Origin: Astropecten irregularis
Lineage: Eukaryota > Echinodermata > Asteroidea > Paxillosida > Astropectinidae
Direction of reading: 5' to 3'
Assembly: GCA_963971285.1 (NCBI GenBank)
Contig: OZ020252.1
Span: 18,079,662-18,143,661 of the forward strand
DNA length: 64,000 nt
The notes beneath the pieces were generated by a model. That model was given only the letters and a program-made list of their open reading frames with translations. It did no database searches and was not told the origin of the DNA. Of this stretch, positions 25,501 through 37,500 are shown one piece after another; positions within the stretch are counted from its first letter, which is position 1; the number at the start of each line of letters is the position of its first letter. A program made the position numbers and the translations under genes.

Positions 25501-28500
25501 CTCTTTACATGAATAACCTTTGACCTTAAGGTCATAGATAAGAAAAACAAAAGAGAACACCACAGCAACATGTGTAATTCTGACATCGTTAGAAATACCC
25601 TCCCGTAGAAGTATTGTCTTTCAGTGTCAAATTTTATGGTAATGTTTTGTTTCACAGGTCTCCATTTCATTACATCCTGAATTTCTCGTACTTGTGTTCA
25701 GCCAGGGTAGTTTAATTCATTCTAAGTATATCCGGGTATCGTTCGTCGAGTGAGAGGTAATTTTTCTCGTCGATTAGTCACCTTGTTCATCGGGAGAACG
25801 TGATGAATGCCGGCGAGACCTTTGGCTTGGCTTGGCTTGGCTTGGCATTTTAAAACTCAATTACCAGGAGGGGAAATGAGGTGCTTGTTTCGTCAATTTC
25901 CAGATATTTCTCTCTGATAAAAGGGGACGTTACCTGTCTGTATTTTTCTCGTTATGGATGTCTGCTGGGTGCAGAGGAGACAATAGTGCCATATCAATCA
26001 TCTTGACAGGGATCGATTTCATCAAACTCATTGTAACTTACTAACAATCATAGAAGTTATATGATGCATTGCAGTGCCTATGTATATGATGGGTTATCCT
26101 TCGTGACTGATCGTAGGACTTCGTGAAATTGACCCCAGGTCTGTTTCAGATGGATTCCCACAAAAGTCATGAGAGTTTTGAATCGCTTAACTCTGACAAA
26201 ATTAAGTATTGCTTCCCAATCTTGGGTTCATAGTTTTGTTATTTTGGTAATTTGACACTTAGATTTTTGTTGAAGAAATGCACAAAAATCATGGACAAAA
26301 ATATAAAAAAAGTAACAGTCAAATTCCCTGTCCCATACGGTGCCCACTTTTTGAGAAAACAAATCAAAAATGTTTTTTGTCAATTGGTTTTACTCTTTTC
26401 TCGATAAATACATCATTTCAGGCAGAAAACTTTAATTGAATGAATTGAACTATATTAAGTAACACTAGTAATACTAAGTAACACGACATCACGTGACTTA
26501 AATCAACTTTTTCCTTAAACCCTTTACGCCTTTGTCTTTATACAGTTTTTCAATTATTTGTTCTTTGTTTTTATTTTGACAGATTATAGCTCTGAACACC
26601 AACACCTACCAGTCAGCAAGGGTCAAGGTGCCCATCACAGTCACTGACCAGTCAGGTACGTCCAACATAACCTTTGACCTCTTTCGTGTCTTTGGAGCCT
26701 TTCTCAAAACTCGGCTTCGGCTCCAGCTTCATGTCTGTCATATAGGTTGTGGTTTTTCATTGAAGCTGAAGCTCTGCTTTCTTATTCAAACCATGAGAAT
26801 CTACTTCCGAACCGCTGCCAAAAGTCTCTATTTTGATATCCGTAATCCCTGTCCGTAATCTTAGAATGGATTCATGAAATGGAGTTGGAGCCTCAGCCTG
26901 AGCCCAAGCCGAGCTTTATGAAAGGCCCATGGCCTGCTTCACTACAACTTTTGTACAAGTATATATTTGAGGTGCTATGGTAAAGTTTTGTGCAATGGAG
27001 TCCATGGAGCTGTGTAGCATTTAAGCATGTACTACAAGGGGCTTTGTGAACATGTAGGTGTACTCATAGGTTAGGCATGGAGGATTGTGCCAGCTTTCTG
27101 TAATCGCATTTTGGACAGGTCTGTGATTTAGCTCTTGGATAAAATGCAGGGAACACAAAATATATCATAGATGGCACTCAGTGACAAGCTTGCTTTATAA
27201 ATCAGTATTTTCTGCGCATCCCATTTTATTCCATCACCTGAGAAGATCAGCGGGTCCAAGTATTATTCTTGCCAATGCAAAAGCCAGGCGACTTTTTATG
27301 AATCCATTTTTCCTTTAATACCTTAATGTAGTCAGATGGTAGAGATGACTAAAATGCCACAGGAAGTTCCAAACTCTAAATTTAGGCTCACATTTTACAC
27401 GCTGAGTTGAGTTGATGAACTCATCAACACATAAATATAACATCGGGTGAAATGTAAAAAAAAGTTTAAACACTCACCTTCCAGTCTCACCGTTGCAGGT
27501 TCGAACCCCTCGCGGGCATATTGTTACAGTCTTATCTTGGGTGACGCCCATTGTTGCTTGCTTTGTTTTCAAACAGCAGCACCCCAAAAAATGGAAATAA
27601 TTTAGTGAATGTCAGCGGCAACAAAAAATTTATGTGTTGCAGTGACTCATCGGCAGAAGGCTGCTTATTCTGCCAGATTCTTCAGCTGAGTGATCTCTTC
27701 TTATTTTATTGACTTCTGTTTTTTTTTCAATCTCGGGAGGAACTTTGGATGCATGTACTTTGTAGTGCCATAATTCATATCTTTCGTTTCCTGTGTGGAG
27801 CCCTGACGATGTGGGTACCAGTCAGTAGCAGTGAGGAGGTTAGTTAATCAAATGCATTAACTCGATGTGCCTACTGCCGGGCCGGTCCTGTAAATGCAAT
27901 CCTGAGGGCCAATTAGAAATGGCCTTCTATTTAACAAAGTGTAGTGAAGGTGGTAGCTTGTCTCCTATCGGATCTTTGACCATAATCAACTTTGGAATTT
28001 CGATGCACTTTGATCCTGGGAGATTTGAAATTAGCCTCTGTACCAAAGTGGTTTCTCCAAAATGTCTGGGTGGTAATTTTTCATCAGCCTCTTGAATGCT
28101 TTGAAAATGATAAAGAACATTCGGAAAGCAGATCAGTGTTTCGGGCTCCGCTCGAGCATCCTTCTACGACCTTCTTGAAATTTGATCTGCAATCAGTCAC
28201 TCCAGCTGGTAATTAGCTGACAGTTTGAGGGAAGTGTGAAGTTTACAGAAGCAGGACCCACATTGACTCATCAACAATCAGGAAATGTTGCTTCAAGTAA
28301 GAGTTTCCTTGTAGCTCCGGAATTCTCCTCTGACATCTGTCCTGCAGATGCTCGAAGAGACGGGTGAAAAGAAAATAAGTCTTCAGGATGTGAGCTCCAA
28401 GCTATTATGGTCTGTCCACGCTTTGCTTTCCTTGGAAGCTTTCCCGCGCGTGCACCGTCGTTGGGATGGAATGACACAGATAACCATCAAGAGGTCGAAG

Positions 28501-31500
28501 GCCTGTCCATTTGATCACTACCCTTACGAAATTTGCTTTGAGCAGGTGCAGTGGTAACTAATTAATGGCTGTTCTTCATGTCGGGGTAATATAATCCTCA
28601 TGAAAGCTTCCAGCTTGGTTGTCTAGATTCAGAGGTGAACGTTTTCATGTCTTTGCCAAACCTGACACTCTTGTAGTCTTGATGGACCCTTGCAGCTGTA
28701 GCTTCTTTGAAGTGAAAGGAAAAGCCAATGTCTGTCAGGTGATTGGGTTTGAGACTCAACATACGTAGCTCAGCAGAGATAAGTCGTTGAGAAGAATGGC
28801 AAGTTTACACCGGTGTCCCGTATCATTTTAACCAGCGGCTTTCCTCCGACACTAGTGACTTACAGTCACAGGTTGATGCTCTCTCCTATTAAACTAAAGA
28901 CACCAATTGTCTCCAGAGGCCTAATACGCTTAATAAACCACGGATGCTACCGACATTATCACTCAGCTCGTACTATAATGCCTGTTGGATCTTTCATCAC
29001 CGACCAGTCACCATCATCCACTGGTCAATTGGTCACTGGTCAGTTGGCCAGACTTTCCAGACCATTGGAGGGGAGCGAGCCAACCTCTCAGCACCTGAAC
29101 GGAGCTTTATCCGCCAGACCCGATTCCAGCAAATCCGTGACTCGATCTTCACCTCCTTCATTATGGTTTCCTGCTTTCTCAGACATGTTTCAACCTTGAG
29201 ACTTGTCCATTGCCTCCTTCCCTTCCAAACAGAGGACGGCAAGAAGATCTTTGGTCCTTGGAATCATATGTTTCTTGGAAATCGGAAGCAGTGAAGGGGT
29301 TTTCAATTATTCAAATGTTTATAGTCCTGGACTCTATCATCCATTTGTGTTTTTGTTTGCTTTGCAAATAAAATTTCAAGACACTCCTGAAAGCTCACCT
29401 GTTTCAGGAGGTGTACCATCAATAACTTTTCTTCTTTTTGTGCCTCAGCGACTTAGAGCAAACTTTTGATGTTGGCACTTTATAAATGTCTTTTGATCGA
29501 TTGATTGAAAATTTCATTTAAACTAACAAAAACAAACAAACAATAAGTGTTCCAAAATTTGATTAAATTTGTTGTTCAGAACTATTTTTAATACACTCAG
29601 TAATAAACTGCTGCAAATTGCTCATCAGCCAAAAATAATGACCTGAAATAAATATAATGCTTGGAGTTAGGAGGGCCTGATGCATTTCGATCCTAGCAGG
29701 ATCTTTCTCAAAGGCTGAATGACAAGAGGACAAGAACATGCAAGTAAAATTAAGATGTACACATAAATTAATGAGAGGATCAGAACAAAGGCCGAGGGGT
29801 GGTTCAGAGTGGCCAGGGAGGGTGGTGGTGTTTCAGAAGTATTTCTGGCGAAAAGGAAAAGTTCCAAAAAAAATTGACGGATGTACTTCGCTTATCACTA
29901 TTTTTACGTATTTTTATGGTTCTTCCCATAGATGCTCCTATCTACCTGGCCACCTTTCACCTCAGCAACCACAATGTGGAAGACATGTTGCCTATTGCCA
30001 AGCAACAGGAGTTCCTGGACAGTGTGGCACTGGTCTGGTCCCGGAGGCTGCCCTTGGTCGTCCACGAGCTGAGGCCGGCATCAGACGAGGTCCCTCAGGA
30101 GCAGAGAGGGTGAGTAATCCAGAGCGATGTAGGTCAATGCACAATGAGGTTGAGAGAAAGGTTTAGTATCAATCATTTGATACCAGGCATAGTGCGGACG
30201 TGACGGGGATCGTGATAGATCAACCGTTATTGGCCTTGTTTTCTGACATTTTGGACTGAATTAAGGTCAACATCTAAATCTCCTGCTGCAGCCTCAAGTA
30301 AGGAACAAGTCTACAAAAGTTGCTGAAGTCACTGGCTAGTGGCTGCCATAAGTGTGCTTGTAATTTTGGGCACTAGCCAGGGTTGTAAGAAGTAAGCTTG
30401 ATCCAAAAATGTTTCAAATTAACGAGGGGCGGTCTTAATTTCATGTTTAAATCCAGCTGGGGCCGCTATATGCTGTCATCTGGGTATTTTGTTAGCATCG
30501 AGGGATACTTTGTCAGAGAAAGGAAAAAAGAAAGAAATTATCTCAAATTAAGGAAGGAAAAGGGCATGTCCTTCTTGAGAGTTCAGACTCCTGATGAGCA
30601 CAGAGGATCAGCTGCTTCTTTAGGGAGGAAGGAAGGAACCAATTTCTCAAAACATCCTGCCCACCCTTTCCCCTACTCCAGCTCCCTCGGCACTAATGAC
30701 ATGATTATCCATTACAAGCGAGGAGATTGATACAAGCTAACCTTTTTTTTCTTCCCCGGGTCTATCTTGTCGAGTTTCATCAGCTGACCGCTGGGAGAAG
30801 CCCCTTTGCGTAACTTTCAGGAAGGCGCTAACAAGAGCATTACCTCTTTGGGTCATTTTCCTTCCTCCTGTCTCATCCTGCTTCTAGTTTGTGCATGTTT
30901 TGCCCAGTGTGTCAGACCACAAACTGGAATGAATCCGTCCTGATCTCCCTGAGATGACCTCTGTAAATTTGATAATCCTCGGTTGGTGTGAATCCTCTGT
31001 CCGCCCACCTTGTACTGGGCGTTGACAGATGGAATCAAATTGCTGGGGGGAAGGGGAGTCTGGCTGCGTTTTCAGTGAGGGATGAATGTTTTTTAGTCAT
31101 GAAATTCTCAAACCGAAGTCTCTCATCATACAATATTCCTTCATATGTAGATCTAAAAGTATCTGTACCTTAGGTGGTCGCAAACAAACACCCCAACTCA
31201 GCATTTCAACATGACCATCTTTATACCCTGTAAGTTATAGGTAAATCTGTAAAGATTTCTGTTTTGGTATGCTACCAAAGTATGATAGTACCAACTCACT
31301 TGAAATATCGTAAAGAATTGCCTGTGTTTTGATACTCATTTCAATTCCACAGTGTGTATGTCATCGTGGGCTCCACGATACCATTCTCTCCTGAACTACT
31401 GAGGGCGCTCTCAGAGGCAAAGACCAAATGCGTCAACGGGACCTACGTACCGTTTCGGCTGCCCGATGCTTTTGAGCCGGAGTTCAGCGTCGAGTGGTGT

Positions 31501-34500
31501 AGCCTGGTCTTGGTATGTCACAATAAATATATTGATGGTCGCTGGTTTGAATCCCACTCCAGTCAAATTTTTGTTTGGTTCACTTTTTCAATGACTTAAA
31601 ATGAATCCATTGTGGTTATTTGATTATTACATCATTTGTTTGTTTTTAATCAGACTCCACCTGAACAGTCATCTGAGACCAATGACCCCGCCCACCTGAA
31701 GCCCATCCCCCTGGGTGGGGAGTACATGCCCCCAGCACTGAGCGATGAACCCAACACCCGTCTGATTGAGTTCTTGCTGATCGTCGTGCCCCCGCTGGTT
31801 GTGGCTCTGGTCTTCATCATTGTCTTGGGATTCCTCATGTGCACATGCCGTGGAAGAACGTAAGTGCTCATGACAGAGTTGTTGACTCGAGTCGGTGACT
31901 TGGACTCGAGTCCGACTCGAGTCACTGATTTTAGTGACTTGCGACTTGACTTGACTTGAGCCAAAATGACTTGCGACTTGACTTGACTTGAACCAAAATG
32001 ACTTGAGACTTGACTTGACTTGAGCCAAAATGACTTGACTATTAAAAAAATGACTTGCAAGTCAACATTAGACCATCTTGTATTTTAAATGATTTGCCTC
32101 CCAAAAGAAGAAAATTTAACTTTTTCTGCCATAAAGCACCGAAACAATGTTCTGTAGCGTAAAACTTACACAGCACGTATCGGGCGATAGAGCTCACACA
32201 ACGGTCGAAATATCTTGATCGCACGGTGCCTACACAGCGACCACGAGGTATACGGTGTGCTGTGAAGAACGATGGGCCTGTTGTGCTCGGAATTATTAGA
32301 CTTGCCTCAGTCTTCGGATTACTTTAACAACCGGGGTATTTTAAGTACGACGTATGACGTCGTAATGATTTGCTCAATAGTTCAGCTCACGTGCGTGTGT
32401 AGCCTAGCGCCGGCCGTGTACACACGAGAGTCAAGTAATGTTGTTTACCGATAGACGAGGGAAAGCTTTTCGCGTAAAAATTCCCATGATATCGACTGAT
32501 ACAAGTTTACTAGGTCTGGTTCTTGACTACTCTTGAGTCTCGTCTCTAGTTTACTATTATGTGATTCCGTAACCAGACTTCCATTGCATCGACGGTACGT
32601 TTTGTGCCATGTGTGTAGGGAACACGAAGCAAGTGTTTCTGCTGGTCGTAGAGGACATTAATTTCCGACATTAGGACCTATTTTTTTGTTTCGCTGGGTG
32701 AGGAAATCTTCCATAACCCACAGTGAATGTTCATTTTGCTTGTGCTTATAACTCGCAAATGGCAGGATCATTATGATGTTGGATTATTAAAATGGAACGA
32801 CAGGAACGCACTTCGTAACAAGTTTTTTCACCACTAGCATGGAGGAAGGAAAAGCTAACGTCAGCTTTCGATTAACGTTAGTTTTAATATAATTTTTACA
32901 GTGTGATATTTTTGCTATGATTTTTTAATGTTTTATATTTATTTGTATGAATTTTTTGACGATCGAAAAACAAGTTTTCAGCCGTGTTGTGTTTATGGGT
33001 TCTTTAACTAGGCCTACCATGCCACTGAGTACCAGTAAAATGGAACAGACTCACCGTGTCAACTTCAACTGTCGTGGCATGGCGGCTGCCATTTTATTCA
33101 CACGCTCCATGCCCAACTCTTGTAACATGAAGCTGGTGTCTTTATAGTAAACACACAGTTATATACAACAGGCCGATCTTAAAAGCTCTTTATTCTTGTT
33201 TCATTATGCACCCTCTAATGTGTTAGATGTCCCTTCTTTTATTCAACGGCCATCTATTAAATAAACAGTTTTCCCATCTGCAGCAAAGACTGTGCGGATT
33301 AGTTTATTTTGGTGCAAAATATTTTATGGTTGACTTGTTGACTTGACTTGACTTGCGACGAAATGACTTGTGACTTGACTTGACTTGCGACGAAATGACT
33401 TGCGACTTGACTCGACTTGCGACGAAATGACTTGTGACTTGACTTGACTTGAGACAGAATGACTTGCGACTTGACTTGACTTGAGGAAAAATGACTTGGT
33501 TACAACTCTGGCTCATGACGCTTGGGTCAGGGATTATTTGAGTATCCTACCCTTCTAATAGATTGTGTGAGTTTTGTAGTTGTAATCACGGCTTGATATT
33601 GAGAGTGGAAAAATAATAACAATTACGACAACAGTATTCATTAAGTGCCAAACAACCGCAATGAAAAGTCACTACTAACAATGATTAATTGCGGTAAACG
33701 CTGCTATATTGGATTTTACTTAACCTGGTGATCCCAGCTAGCTTGTTGGCCTAGTGGGAAGACATCTGCTCTAGTAAGCAGGAGATCGTGGGTTCGAATC
33801 CCACCTGAGCCAGTTTATAAATTTTGTTCTTGCAGTGAGTATGCAGTGCTGAAATATCGGTGAAGGGCAAGCCTAATTTGTATTGGATAATTTGAGTATT
33901 AGGGAGACAGGCAAGCATTTGAAATTGAACATTGGGAGACATTTGGAATTAGGGAGACATTTTGATGTCTTCCTAAGGTGTTAGCTAACATTTGAAGAAA
34001 ATTTTGATCGTCCATATTAATAGAGAATGCTCTAGCTCAATATGACCATATACCGTATCCATTTTAAGTTCATTGGTTTGGAGGATGTTTAGGAATAGGT
34101 AATTAAAGTTTGTGCACGACTCTATGGGAATGTCTGCCTATGTTTTCAAATAGAGGTATACTAAATATTAAAGTTATTGATATTAACTGTTTGTATTCTT
34201 CTGTGTTTTTTCTGCAGGAAAAGCATTTCAAGAACTCCTGAGTAAGTCAATATTTTTGTTGCCCTGGTCGGAACTTGACTAAAGCACATTTGATTTCCGT
34301 TCTGTGCACAAAACAATTATGACTAATTATAATACATCAAAACTCATTACAAAGTCAGCTGTGTATTAATTTCCTATAATTAACCTTTTAAAGTTTCAAG
34401 GTCCTTATGACTAATACTCATAAAATATAGTTTACTACTACTAATTTAGATGTGTAATAATCACATATTTATCTGTATTTCCACAGTATGTAATTTTCTG

Positions 34501-37500
34501 TCATGTTTGTGTGAGCATTCTTACATGTTCCCCTAAAGGCCAACAGTTATTTTTTGAAAAAGATGCCTTTTGTATTTTTTTATTCTAAGATTTAATATGA
34601 GGAGTTGAATTCCTCTTTAAAGGTAATATCATAGGTCATAAAGGTTTTTATCAAAGAAATACAGATTCATGGGCAAAAATATCAAGGAAGATACAGTAAC
34701 AGTCATCTGTGAAAATTTCAGTCCCATACGGTGCCCACTTTTTGAGAAAACGGTGAAAAACGGCCACAGTATTTTTTAAGTCTTTTCTCTTTTATTTTTG
34801 ATCTTTTAAAAGATCAAAAAGATTTTCGGTCGTTGTTTTACTATTAATTTCTGGATAAATACACCATATCAGGCGGAAATATTTTAACGGTATGTTTCTA
34901 ACACCCCCATCTTCATACCCTGTAAGTTTTATAGGTAAATCTGTGAATATTTCTATTTTGGTTTCTTACGAAAGTATGATACAACCTTTAACAGCTTATT
35001 TGTTTAGTGGTTGATTTTTTTCTTCTTCGTTCCCCCTGGCAATTAAACAATATTTTTAGACTGGTGCCCCTCCCGTCCTAACACCTTGAACTCGAGGACG
35101 GCACCACCGGTTTCCTGCACACTTGGAAGTGTTGACAGGGTCAGAGTCAAAGATCGATTTGGCCCAAGGCCCAGGCCTTGGGCCACGCTTCAAAGTCGTC
35201 CAATACCTATGTTTTATAACCTTCCTACGCATAAATTAAAACCTAGAAAGGTTTTTTTCTTTAGGGTCCTTTCGCTCAGCAGCATCGAAGGTTTCATATT
35301 CCTTTCCCTTTGACTTACACAGCATGGAAAAACGTTGACGATGTTATCTGTATTTTTCTGGAAATGGCTGTGATTTTGAGCAGCTGGAAGCTAGTTAGCT
35401 GTCTGAAGAGGATATGTGACACAAGAGGGTTTGTGGAAGATCATGCATCAAGTACATCCCCCCATAAGCTTATCTTGTTTCTTAGTGCACCAGAAAAGGA
35501 AAACTCTGTCGGGACCCGAACAAGTGCAGGGGACACGGGAGTTGAACAGCGCCCTCTGTTGATTCTCACCGGTTCCCCGCCTGGCAATCTTCCCTATTTC
35601 TGATCATGTGATCTACATCCTGACAGAGGAAGCGCACGTCCTTATTGAATATCCTCCCTCTCTCTCTCTCCCGTTTGGCATTTTGTCACTGGTCCCCCGT
35701 CTCCTCATGCCGGGTTACCGTTTGCATTCTCTCTCCCGATGGAGGAAAGTCCCTATCTGTCACTGGGCGTTTTTGAAATTAATATCGGTGTAGCTTGTAT
35801 TGACGGCATTTCTGGTCTTGTATTTAAACCCTCGCGAGAGGAGGTTGAAGTCAAAGTGCAGGGTGGTGTTTTCTCAGTGACGTTCTATCGTCGGCAGCTC
35901 AGAGGTCAACTTGCCATTTGACCCTCTATTAAGTTACTGCTATCCACTGTTACATCTGGTTCTCATTAAATGCAACCTGGTTGAGAAAGTGCCTTGACAT
36001 TGAAGCTGACATAGACCATTACCGAGTGCCGCTTCTCAGTCGGCAAATGACACTTCTTAGAAACCAGATGAGCTGATTGAGCGGAACACTAGTCACACAG
36101 AATAATCTTTGTTGAAGGGTGCATGACCGCCCCAGGAGTCAGGAACATTCCCATAAAGCTAATATATTAACTGTTGTCCAGTAACTTGTCACTTGCTCTC
36201 TAAGAGCTCATGAATGCAGCTTTTTTTGCACTGAATAAATGGAATACCACAGACTTCTTAAATACGGCGTGCTAGAATTGGGGATTGTTTTGTACTCTTA
36301 CTCCACCTGGAGCCAATTTCATCGAGCTGCTTAAGCACACAATTTGTTTAAGCATGAAAAGTCTTCCTCAAAGACTTGAACAAAATGTCTTCAAAAAGTG
36401 ATTAAAGTGGCGTTAACACAGCCCTTCCTACTCTCTCACGTATCATCTACTCTCAACCCGTTTCACAATTCTATTTAACCTTTACAGAATCGTATAAACT
36501 AATAACGGCAATGTGTATAGGATCACTTGTTGGCTTCCTCAATGTCCAACAGGTGTTTGGCTATTGAGCAGTTGTTAGTTGTGAGTCAAATGGGGGCCCC
36601 CTGATTGCGGTTAAATCAGAATAACCAGTGATTCTGATTCATTCATTCTTTGCCCTTTATGTCCAGGGCGCTAAACTATTATCCTTCATTGTTGCTCAAT
36701 CGGTTTAATTTTGTAAGGAGGATTCCGTGCCGGTCGAAACAAAAAAAGAATGATATATCCTGTGGTAGGTGAATTTACTTTTAGGCTTGTTGGGACTTTC
36801 TGGGTTTTTTCTGTTTGAAAACCAAAATTTGTTCGTCCACAAGATCCTGAATTCTGCATCTGTGGGAAACGTGTGGTTGATTAAAGCTCATAGAGCTGCT
36901 TAAGCACCAAAATTTGCTTAAGCCCCCAAACCCATTGTAAATAAAATAAGTATGCCAGCCCAAACTCCTTGTGAATGTTATGCTCAGCAAACAATGGCCG
37001 AATACAAGTCAAAAGCAGTAAACATCACATGAAAATTTAGTTGGTAATCCCGTTTGATCAAGGAAGACTTTTCATGCTGAAGCAAATTTTGTGGGGAAGC
37101 ATGAAATTGGCCCCTGATCTGCCCTGTATTACAAGAGGATTATGGTTTGGAATCAGGGATTAGCCAAATCCCCTCTAGGAAAGGATTTCTCGCTCTTAAT
37201 CCCCAGATATCTTTTACCGGTATACATATCTGAAAACAGGAATCATTGCTTAGTGAATGCTCATTGCATGTTGGTAAATGTCAACTCTGACCTTTAGACC
37301 AACCAAACTAGCCATGTAGGTGACCATGATGGGTTTATCCATGGAGCTATAAACAGATTTATAGCTCCATGGTTTATCCATCCCAATCGGAGTATATGTT
37401 TGTGTATAAATGTCATCTAACTTAAAGGTTAATCCAATTATTCATTATTGACTGATGATAAGCTATTTTATTCATGCTTGCAGTTAGGAAGGCCTAAAGT

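Larger units (their letters stand above)
24070..26582. other. Sarcoglycan intron 3
   Basis: 2.5 kb holding a complete family-A MITE, a poly-C tract beside a common SINE/LINE-tail motif (25047-25150), a short (TTGGC)n run, a family-C MITE and a partial family-A copy. No further exon recognised. Confidence 0.7.
26656..29931. other. Sarcoglycan intron 4
   Basis: 3.3 kb with a family-D repeat about 30 bp after the donor, a tRNA-like fragment (27470-27540), a LINE 3' end (29345-29510) and a family-H element (29590-29720). The open frame at 28813-29199 shows no family features. Confidence 0.65.
31874..33510. mobile_element. Non-autonomous hAT-type DNA transposon, 1637 bp
   Basis: Terminal inverted repeats CAGAGTTGT and ACAACTCTG are perfect over 9 bp and flanked by a perfect 8-bp direct repeat GCTCATGA (31866-31873 and 33511-33518). 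An 8-bp duplication and CAG-starting termini are hallmarks of the hAT superfamily. Both subterminal regions carry tandem GACTTGACTTG repeats. The longest interior frames are short with no transposase similarity, so it would need a transposase in trans. The intact target duplication suggests a fairly recent insertion. Confidence 0.88.
31860..34217. other. Sarcoglycan intron 7
   Basis: 2.4 kb, of which 1.64 kb is the hAT element and about 0.1 kb is a family-2 SINE. No extra exon seen. Confidence 0.75.

Noticed and set aside
28813-29199. 128-codon frame in intron 4
   Set aside because: No recognisable domain and no splice-site support. Only the DNA further on (29345-29510) shows LINE tail features.
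31650-32060. 136-codon minus-strand frame
   Set aside because: Half is antisense to sarcoglycan exon 7 and half is the hAT minisatellite.
35310-35603. 97-codon frame in intron 8
   Set aside because: No family resemblance, no acceptor/donor fitting the sarcoglycan phases; treated as chance.
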